Origin: Aldehydirespirator sp965221215
Lineage (GTDB): Bacteria > Actinomycetota > Acidimicrobiia > Acidimicrobiales > Aldehydirespiratoraceae
Assembly (NCBI GenBank): GCA_965221215.1
Contig: OZ244872.1
Span: forward strand, 930,001-994,000
DNA: 64,000 bases
Reading direction: 5' to 3'
Below are positions 58,115 to 64,000 of this stretch, piece by piece. The notes under the pieces were generated by a model, which had not been told where the DNA came from, searched no databases, and saw nothing but the letters and a program-made list of their open reading frames with translations. Both the position numbers and the translations under genes were made by a program. The first letter of the stretch is position 1. Each line of letters opens with the position of its first letter.

Positions 58115-59388
58115 AGCAACTGCTGGAGGCCGGCGTGCAGTTCGGCCACCAGACCCGCCGCTGGAATCCGAAGATGAAACGCTTCATCCACGGCGACAAG
58201 GCCGGAATCCACATCGTCGACCTGCGCCAGACCCTGGCCCACCTTGAGCGCGCCTACGTCTTCGTTCGGGATCTCGTCGCCGACGGCGGAACGGTGCTGT
58301 TCATCGGCACCAAGAAGCAGGCCCAGGACTCGGTGCAGTCGTTCTCCGAGCGCTGCGGGATGCCCTACGTGAACGAGCGCTGGCAGGGCGGCATGCTCAC
58401 CAACTTCCACACCATCGCCAAGCGCATCGCCAAGATGAAGCAGTACCAGCGCATGCGCGACTCGGGCGAGTTCGAGGCCATGCCCAAGAAGGAGGCGCTG
58501 CTGCTCGACCGGGAGCTCACCAAGCTCGAGCGCAACCTGGGCGGCATCCGCGACATGGAGGAGCCTCCCGGCGCGGTGTTCATCCTCGACACCAAGAAGG
58601 AGTACATCGCGGTCACCGAGGCCCGCAAGCTGGGTGTGCCCATCGTGGCGGTGGTCGACACCAACTGCGACCCCGACCTCGTCGACTACGCCATTCCCGG
58701 CAACGACGACGCCATCCGGTCGGGGCGGCTCATGGCTCGGGTGATCTCCGACGCCGTGCTGGAGGGCCGGTTCATCCACTCCAAGCGCACCGAGGCCTCC
58801 GGCGCCGCCCGCGACGCCCTCACCGAGGCCGAGGTCGCCGAACAGCAGGCCCTGGCCCGCCAGGAGGCAGCCGCTGAGGCCGCCGAACGCGAGGCCCGCG
58901 TGGCTCGGGCCCAGGCGGTTGCGGACATGGAAGAGGTTGCGGCCGAGCTTGCTGGCGCGGCAGAAACCGAGTTCGTGGCGGCTGAGGTCGATCCGGCTGG
59001 GGCTGTGGCTGGGAGTGCTGCGGCTGTGATTGCTGGGGCTGTGGACGGGCGCACCACCGATGCGGCTGCTGAGGCTGCGGCCGACGGCGATGCCGATGAG
59101 GCGGCTGGAACTGCGACCGACAGCGCCGCCGACGGCATTGCTGCCGACGACAGCACGGCTGATGATGAGGCTGGGACCGCCGACAGTGCTGCCGATGAGG
59201 CGGCGGGAACTGCCGCCGTCGGTGCTGCCGATGAGCGCGCTACCGACGAAGCCGTCGGGTATGAGAGCGCGACTGACGATGCAGCTGGAGCGGCTGCCGA
59301 CGGCGTGACTGTGGATGTTGCTGGGGCTGCGTCCGAGGAAGCGGCTGCTGAAGCTGGCGATGCCGGCTCGACTGACGAGGAGGACTGA
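58096..59388 (+). CDS. rpsB: Ribosomal protein S2 with long acidic C-terminal extension
   Basis: 430 residues. The S2 core (1 to about 240) is textbook: MKQLLEAGVQFGHQTRRWNPKM, IHIVDLRQTL, FIGTKKQAQ, YVNERWQGGMLTNF, LGGIRDM, and PIVAVVDTNCDPDLVDYAIPGNDDAIRS. Most bacterial S2 proteins end near residue 240-280. Here a helical Glu/Ala linker (EVAEQQALARQEAAAEAAEREARVA) leads into about 130 residues of Ala, Asp, Glu, Gly and Thr with repeated ADEAAGTA-like words. The tail is probably disordered and strongly acidic. The gene opens the rpsB-tsf-pyrH-frr block and ends one base before tsf. A TACACT box near 57964 may be its promoter, leaving a long leader. Confidence 0.95.
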   Translation: MAVVTMKQLLEAGVQFGHQTRRWNPKMKRFIHGDKAGIHIVDLRQTLAHLERAYVFVRDLVADGGTVLFIGTKKQAQDSVQSFSERCGMPYVNERWQGGMLTNFHTIAKRIAKMKQYQRMRDSGEFEAMPKKEALLLDRELTKLERNLGGIRDMEEPPGAVFILDTKKEYIAVTEARKLGVPIVAVVDTNCDPDLVDYAIPGNDDAIRSGRLMARVISDAVLEGRFIHSKRTEASGAARDALTEAEVAEQQALARQEAAAEAAEREARVARAQAVADMEEVAAELAGAAETEFVAAEVDPAGAVAGSAAAVIAGAVDGRTTDAAAEAAADGDADEAAGTATDSAADGIAADDSTADDEAGTADSAADEAAGTAAVGAADERATDEAVGYESATDDAAGAAADGVTVDVAGAASEEAAAEAGDAGSTDEED

Positions 59389-59389
59389 C

Positions 59390-60178
59390 ATGGCGGTGAG
59401 CGCACAGGACGTGAAGGCGCTGCGCGACGTCACCGGCGCGGGGATGATGGACGCCAAGAAGGCCCTGACCGCGGCCGGCGGCGACATGGAGTCGGCCCGG
59501 CAGCTTCTGCGCGAGCAGGGTCTGGCTAAGGCCGACGCCCGCAGCGGCCGCGACAACGACCAGGGCGCCATCGCGGTGGCCGGCCACGACACCGCCGCCG
59601 CCATCGTGCAGCTCAAGTGCGAGACCGACTTCTCGGCCAAGAACGAGGGCTTCACCTCGCTGGTGCAGGCCCTGGCCGAGTCGGTGCTGGCCGGCGGCCC
59701 CGGCGCGGTCGATCAGCACGCAGCCGAGATCGAGGACCTCAAGCTGGTGCTGAAGGAGAACATCGAGGTCGGCGTGGTCGAGCACCTGCAAGCCGCCGGC
59801 GACAACATCCTCGATGCGTACGTGCACCGCCAGGACGGCCGGGGAGTGAACGCCGTGGTGGTGGAGGGCAGCGGGGTCAAGCCCGACGCGCTGCACCAAG
59901 TGGCGCTGCACGTCGCCTTCGCCAAGCCGCAGTTCCTGAGCGCGGGCGAGATCCCCGCCGACGAGATCGAGCGCGAGCGGGCCGCCCTGCTGGAGATCAC
60001 CAAAGCCGAAGGCAAGCCCGAGCAGGCCTGGGACAAGATCGTGGACGGCCGGATGCGGGGCTGGTACGGCGAGCGGGTGCTGCTCGAGCAGGGACTGCAC
60101 GGCGAGAAGACCGCGGTGAAGGACAGCATCGGCGGCGGCTCGATCGTCCGCTTCGTGCAGGTTCTCATCGGCGACTGA
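59390..60178 (+). CDS. tsf: Elongation factor Ts
   Basis: 262 residues from ATG 59390. The frame opens earlier, within rpsB, but that portion is not EF-Ts. The N-terminal UBA-like domain (VKALRDVTGAGMMDAKKALTAAGGD) and the signature LKCETDFSAKNEGF are clear. The C-terminal core has VALHVAFAKPQFLS and KIVDGRMRGWYGERVLLEQ. It recycles EF-Tu from GDP to GTP. It follows rpsB by one base. Its stop lies within the first unit of a tandem repeat that also contains the pyrH start. Confidence 0.96.
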   Translation: MAVSAQDVKALRDVTGAGMMDAKKALTAAGGDMESARQLLREQGLAKADARSGRDNDQGAIAVAGHDTAAAIVQLKCETDFSAKNEGFTSLVQALAESVLAGGPGAVDQHAAEIEDLKLVLKENIEVGVVEHLQAAGDNILDAYVHRQDGRGVNAVVVEGSGVKPDALHQVALHVAFAKPQFLSAGEIPADEIERERAALLEITKAEGKPEQAWDKIVDGRMRGWYGERVLLEQGLHGEKTAVKDSIGGGSIVRFVQVLIGD

Positions 60179-60314
60179 CCATGAGCCCGCCCCGCGCCGC
60201 CGCCGACTGAGCATGGACCGTCCACACTGCCGCCGACTGGGCATGAACCCGCCCGCCGACTCCGCAGGCCGAGCATGAACCGCCCCGCCGACTGAACATG
60301 GGCCAGCCCGCCGA
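60171..60314. repeat. Tandem duplications of the tsf-stop/pyrH-start junction
   Basis: Five imperfect units of the pattern GCCGACTGAnCATGnnCC-GCCC. The first holds the tsf stop and the last holds the pyrH ATG 60298. Intermediate ATGs at 60181, 60213, 60243 and 60274 open short ORFs such as MSPPRAAAD and MNRPAD, resembling the true N-terminus MGQPAD. Confidence 0.75.
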
Positions 60315-61068
60315 TACCGCCCCCGCTGCGGCGCGCTGGCGGCGGGTGCTGCTCAAACTCTCGGGCGAGGCCTTCGCCGGGGGCGCCGACAGCGGTATCC
60401 ACGGCGACACCGTGCGGCGCATCGCCGCCGACATCGCCGCGGCCCGGGCCGGCTTCGACGTCGACATCGCCGTGGTGGTCGGAGGCGGCAACCTCTGGCG
60501 GGGCACCCAGGGAGCGGGCGCCGGCATGGACCGGGCCCAGGCCGACTACATGGGGATGCTGGCCACCGTCATCAACGCCCTGGCCCTCCAGGACACCCTC
60601 GAGCAGCTCGGGCAGCCCACCCGGGTGCAGACCGCCATCCACATGGCCCAGATCGCCGAGCCCTACATTCGCCGGCGGGCCATCCGACACCTCGAGAAGG
60701 GCCGGGTGGTGATCTTCGCCGGAGGCACCGGCAACCCCTTCTTCACCACCGACACCACCGCCGCGCTGCGAGCCGCCGAAGTCGAGGCCGAAGTGGTGCT
60801 CAAGGGCACCCACGGCGGGGTGGACGGCATCTACACCGCCGATCCCGAGATCGATCCGAGCGCCACCAGACTGGAGCGGGTCACCTATCTCGAAGTGCTG
60901 AACCGGGGTCTGGAGGTGATGGACTCCACCGCCATCACGCTGTGCATGGACAACCGCCTCCCCATCGTGGTGTTCAATCTGATGGCTGCGGGCAATCTCC
61001 AATCCCTGCTCGACGGCGCACGGGTGGGTACGCTCGTAGCCCAGGAGGCCCAAGGGGGAGGCCCATGA
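60298..61068 (+). CDS. pyrH: Uridylate kinase (UMP kinase)
   Basis: 256 residues, amino-acid-kinase fold. Markers are VLLKLSGEAFAGG near residue 17, VVVGGGNLWRG with the phosphate-binding glycines, MDRAQADYMGMLATVINALAL, VIFAGGTGNPFFTTDTTAALRA, VLKGTHGGVDGIYTADP, and DSTAITLCMDN. It phosphorylates UMP to UDP and is a hexamer in bacteria. ATG 60298 is the last of five similar ATG-containing units, so ribosomes may meet several decoy starts first. The stop overlaps the frr start (ATGA). Confidence 0.96.
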   Translation: MGQPADTAPAAARWRRVLLKLSGEAFAGGADSGIHGDTVRRIAADIAAARAGFDVDIAVVVGGGNLWRGTQGAGAGMDRAQADYMGMLATVINALALQDTLEQLGQPTRVQTAIHMAQIAEPYIRRRAIRHLEKGRVVIFAGGTGNPFFTTDTTAALRAAEVEAEVVLKGTHGGVDGIYTADPEIDPSATRLERVTYLEVLNRGLEVMDSTAITLCMDNRLPIVVFNLMAAGNLQSLLDGARVGTLVAQEAQGGGP

Positions 61069-61634
61069 GCGAGGAGCTGATCGGCATGGTGTTGGCCGAC
61101 GTCGGCGAGCGGATGGACGAGGCGGTGGCCGCGGCCAGGCGCGAGTTCTCCACCGTGCGCACCGGCCGGGCCAGCTCGGCGCTGCTGGAGCGGATTCCGG
61201 TGGACGCCTACGGCGTGAAGATGTCGATGCGGGAACTGGCCAGCTTCGCCATTCCCGAGGCCAGCCAGCTGATCATCACCCCCCACGACCCCAACAACAT
61301 CGCCGCGCTCGAGCGGTCCATCCAGCAGTCCCAGCTCGGGCTGGTCCCCAGCAGCGACGGGCGGGTGATCCGGCTTTCGTTCCCGCCGCTCACCGAGGAG
61401 CGCCGCCGGGAACTGGCCCGGCTGGTGGGATCGATGGCGGAGGACTCCCGCAACCGGATCCGAGGCCTGCGCCGCGGGGCCCGCAAGGATCTGGACGACA
61501 TCGAGAGCGGCGGCGGGGTGTCCGCCGACGCGGTGGCCCGGGCCGGCGACCGGCTCGACGAGATCACCCGCGCCCACGAGAAGCTGATCGACGAGGCCCT
61601 AGCCAGCAAAGAGGACGAACTGCTCGAAGTGTGA
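61065..61634 (+). CDS. frr: Ribosome recycling factor
   Basis: 189 residues from ATG 61065, preceded by the GGGGGAGG purine run within the end of pyrH. The family pattern is complete: MDEAVAAARREFSTVRTGRASSALLERIPVDAYG, IPEASQLIITPHDPNNIAALERSI, RLSFPPLTEERRRELARLV, and the helical NRIRGLRRGARKDLDDI region with the conserved RR. With EF-G it splits post-termination ribosomes. It overlaps pyrH by four bases. Confidence 0.96.
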   Translation: MSEELIGMVLADVGERMDEAVAAARREFSTVRTGRASSALLERIPVDAYGVKMSMRELASFAIPEASQLIITPHDPNNIAALERSIQQSQLGLVPSSDGRVIRLSFPPLTEERRRELARLVGSMAEDSRNRIRGLRRGARKDLDDIESGGGVSADAVARAGDRLDEITRAHEKLIDEALASKEDELLEV

Positions 61635-61686
61635 GAACGCGGGCAGAGCCCGAGTCTCGCATCCGGCGAGCGAAAGGAGCGGTGCA

Positions 61687-62883
61687 GTGAGCGACCAGGA
61701 CGACTACGGCGAACTCGATTCGACCGAGGCCGACGAGTTCGAAGACGCAGGGGTCGTGGCCGGGCGGTCGGTGTTCGGCGACGATCACGGCGAGCCCGCC
61801 TGGGGCGACGCCGGGGCCGCGGAGTCATCGCAGCTCACCACCTCGGAGCCGAGGCTCCAGGAGGCCGACCCGCAGGAGCTGGGAGTGTGGACCGACCACA
61901 CCACCGCACCCCAATGGGACGAATCAGACGAGACGCTGCCCCCCATGGAGCCCCATGAGCCGGTGGGGGAGGTGATCGGCGACGAGGACTTCTTCGGCTA
62001 CGAGGACCAGCCGGCCTACGGCGGCATGACCGCGGGCGGCCCGCCCGGCATGGGCGCCGCCGAGCGGGACATGCCGATGGCGGTGCTCGTGGGGGTCTTC
62101 TTGTCGGCGGTGATCCTGGTGGCTCTGCAGGTCGGCCCCGCCCTGGCGCTGGTGGTGGCGACGGTGGTGCTCGGCCTGGCCGCGGTGGAGCTGCTCAGCG
62201 CGGTGCGGGTGGCGGGCTACCAGCCGGCGGTGGTGCTGGGACTGGCCGGGGCGGTGACCATGCCCCTTGCGGCCTACTGGCGCGGCGTCGATGCCATCGT
62301 GGTGGTGCTGGTGCTGACGGTGGTGTTCGGGGCGCTGTGGTACCTCACCGGGGTCGGCGTGGAAGGGCCGATGCGGGGTCTGGCGGTGACCGTGTTCGCG
62401 GTGGCCTACATAGGAGGCCTCGGCGCCCACGCGGCCCTGATGCTGAAGATCCCTACCCACGGAACCGGGCTGCTGACCGCCGCCATCCTGCTGACCGTCG
62501 CCCATGATGTGAGCGCCATGGCCATCGGCCGGGCCGCGGGCCGCACGCCGCTGTCGAGGGCCAGCCCCAACAAGACGCTGGAAGGGCTCCTCGGCGGCGC
62601 CATCGTGACGGTGGCGGTGGGCGTGGTCATGGGGCTGGTGGGCATGCCCGCACCCATCGCCGACGGCCCCGGCAGCTTCTGGACCGCGGTGCTGCTGTCG
62701 GTGGTGGTGGCGGTGGCCGCGCCCATCGGCGACCTGGCCGAGTCGATGCTCAAGCGCGATCTCGACATCAAGGACATGGGCTCGCTGCTTCCGGGCCACG
62801 GCGGCATCCTCGACCGCTTCGACGCGATGCTGTTCTCGCTGCCGGCCACCTATTACGTGGCCCTGATGGCCGGGGTGATCTAA
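61687..62883 (+). CDS. cdsA: Phosphatidate cytidylyltransferase with acidic N-terminal extension
   Basis: 398 residues. About 125 N-terminal residues are acidic and hydrophilic (EADEFEDAG, EPHEPVGEVIGDEDFFGYED) and probably cytoplasmic. Seven to eight membrane helices follow from about residue 130. The C-terminal CdsA signature is present: ASPNKTLEGLLGG, then GDLAESMLKRDLDIKDMGSLLPGHGGILDRFDA, with the metal- and CDP-binding acidic residues. It makes CDP-diacylglycerol for phospholipid synthesis. GAAAGGAG lies before GTG 61687. It follows frr by 52 bases, in the usual order before dxr. Confidence 0.94.
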   Translation: MSDQDDYGELDSTEADEFEDAGVVAGRSVFGDDHGEPAWGDAGAAESSQLTTSEPRLQEADPQELGVWTDHTTAPQWDESDETLPPMEPHEPVGEVIGDEDFFGYEDQPAYGGMTAGGPPGMGAAERDMPMAVLVGVFLSAVILVALQVGPALALVVATVVLGLAAVELLSAVRVAGYQPAVVLGLAGAVTMPLAAYWRGVDAIVVVLVLTVVFGALWYLTGVGVEGPMRGLAVTVFAVAYIGGLGAHAALMLKIPTHGTGLLTAAILLTVAHDVSAMAIGRAAGRTPLSRASPNKTLEGLLGGAIVTVAVGVVMGLVGMPAPIADGPGSFWTAVLLSVVVAVAAPIGDLAESMLKRDLDIKDMGSLLPGHGGILDRFDAMLFSLPATYYVALMAGVI

Positions 62884-62957
62884 CCGTCGAGCGGGCAGGG
62901 AGCAACCAGTGGACTATCGGGCCAGACTGACCCGATGACCGGGGTGGATTGACGTTG

Positions 62958-64000
62958 GTGTCGTCGGTCGCCGTGCTCGGCTCGACCGGATCGATCGGAA
63001 CCCAAACGCTCGACATCGTCGCAGCCCGGCCCGACCGGTACCGGGTGGCCTCGCTGGGCGCGGCCCGCTCGGTGGACATGCTGGCCGAGCAGGCGCACCG
63101 GTTCCGCCCCGAAGTGGTGGCCATCGCCGACGCCGGCCGGGCCGCGGACCTCTCCGAGCGGCTGCCCGCCGGGATCGAGCTGCTGGCCGGCGCCGATGCC
63201 ATGGCTGCGGCGGCCACCGCGGCCGACACCGTCATCAACGGGGTGGTCGGCTTCGCCGGCCTTCCGGTCACCCTGGCCGCCCTCGAGTCCGGCAAGCGGC
63301 TGGGACTGGCCAACAAGGAGTCGCTGATCGCGGCCGGTCCGGTGGTGCAGCGGGCCCGGGCCACCGCCGGGGCGGCGATAATCCCGGTCGACTCTGAGCA
63401 CTGCGCCGTCCACCAGTGCCTGCGGGCCAACGACCATCCCGAACGGGTCTCGTCCATCGTGCTGACCGCCAGCGGCGGACCCTTCCGGGGCCGCAGCCCG
63501 GCCGAACTGCAGGGGGTCACCGTGGCCGACGCCCTGGCCCACCCCACCTGGCAGATGGGTCCCAAGATCACCATCGACTCCAGCACGCTCATGAACAAGG
63601 GGCTCGAGGTGATCGAGGCCCACGAGCTCTTCGGGATCGACTACGACCAGATCGAGATCGTGGTGCACCCGCAGTCCATCGTCCATTCGATGGTCACCTA
63701 CTGCGACGGCGCCACCGTGGCCCAGCTCTCGAAGCCCGACATGAGGCTTTGCATCGGCTACGCGCTGGCCTACCCCGACCGGCTTGACTTGGCCTACGGC
63801 GCCATCGACTGGCATGAGCTGGGCCGATTGGACTTCGAGCCACCCGACCGCAGCGCTTTCGGCTGCCTCGACTTGGCCTACGAGGCCGGCCGGGCGTCGC
63901 AGACCGCGCCGGCCTGGCTCAACGCCGCCAACGAGGTGGCGGTACAGGCCTTCCTTGACGAGCGGATCCGCTGGGCGGACATCGCTCGACTGCTGACCGA
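62958..64000 (+). CDS. dxr: 1-deoxy-D-xylulose 5-phosphate reductoisomerase, N-terminal part
   Basis: Open to the window end, giving about 347 of an expected ~390 codons. The NADPH loop VLGSTGSIGTQTLDIV is near residue 5, then NGVVGFAGLPVTLAALESGKRLGLANKESLIAAG, IIPVDSEHCAVHQCL with the metal-binding Asp-Ser-Glu, TASGGPFRG, HPTWQMGPKITIDSSTLMNKGLEVIEAHELF and HPQSIVHSMVTY. It commits carbon to the MEP isoprenoid pathway. GTG 62958 is the assumed start, with TTG 62955 just before it as an alternative. It lies 74 bases after cdsA. Confidence 0.95.
   Translation, partial: MSSVAVLGSTGSIGTQTLDIVAARPDRYRVASLGAARSVDMLAEQAHRFRPEVVAIADAGRAADLSERLPAGIELLAGADAMAAAATAADTVINGVVGFAGLPVTLAALESGKRLGLANKESLIAAGPVVQRARATAGAAIIPVDSEHCAVHQCLRANDHPERVSSIVLTASGGPFRGRSPAELQGVTVADALAHPTWQMGPKITIDSSTLMNKGLEVIEAHELFGIDYDQIEIVVHPQSIVHSMVTYCDGATVAQLSKPDMRLCIGYALAYPDRLDLAYGAIDWHELGRLDFEPPDRSAFGCLDLAYEAGRASQTAPAWLNAANEVAVQAFLDERIRWADIARLLT

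Overview
This 64-kb window is high-GC bacterial DNA, most likely an actinobacterium, and an uncultivated member of Acidimicrobiia fits best. That placement is an inference from high GC, frequent GTG starts, apparent leaderless promoters (TANNNT, 6-7 nt, start codon), the order rpsB-tsf-pyrH-frr-cdsA-dxr, and surface-layer repeats of the GC..FCP type. No rRNA, tRNA, CRISPR array, complete insertion sequence or phage was found, and no stretch over 300 bases lacks a gene.

Layout. 1-4.5 kb: the end of rsgA, a PIN toxin-antitoxin pair, a frameshifted molybdopterin oxidoreductase, and a HicBA pair whose HicA carries a stop codon. 4.5-16.5 kb: a DUF6159-like membrane protein, then a minus-strand catabolic block (SDR, zinc alcohol dehydrogenase, M24 creatinase-like enzyme, 3-hydroxyisobutyrate-dehydrogenase-like enzyme, complete ribose-type ABC importer, VOC protein, acyl-CoA synthetase). 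It probably imports and oxidises one small, sugar-like or hydroxy-acid substrate. 16.5-34.3 kb: an intergenic region with four 23-bp repeats and a run of 25 G, an AAA-type ATPase, and one gene of about 5470 codons. That gene encodes a secreted Calx-beta-rich protein with four copies of an unnamed domain of about 200 residues, a 25-proline hinge and three SLH repeats.

34.4-48.3 kb: amino-acid metabolism and housekeeping genes: serC, an aspartate aminotransferase, an S9 peptidase with a 39-bp tandem repeat, a beta-propeller lipoprotein, leuDC, greA, and leuB-ilvE-cimA behind a probable Ile/Val leader-peptide attenuator. 48.4-57.2 kb: accessory genes: a second HicAB pair with a frameshifted HicA, an RDD protein, two divergent DUF4143-type ATPases, gltX, a second AAA ATPase with palindromic operators, and a nucleotidyltransferase joined to a HEPN-like tail. 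57.4-64 kb: a degenerate M23 protein, then rpsB, tsf, pyrH, frr, cdsA and the start of dxr.

A recurrent theme is short tandem duplication, both inside genes (13-residue repeats in two proteins, low-complexity additions in GltX, S2 and CdsA) and at gene starts (pyrH and one DUF4143 gene, where repeated start regions create tiny upstream ORFs). Both HicA toxins are broken while their antitoxins are open. The strongest candidates for undescribed biology are the repeated domain of the giant surface protein, the two four-by-23-bp arrays beside ATPase genes, and the leaderless leader-peptide attenuator ahead of leuB.
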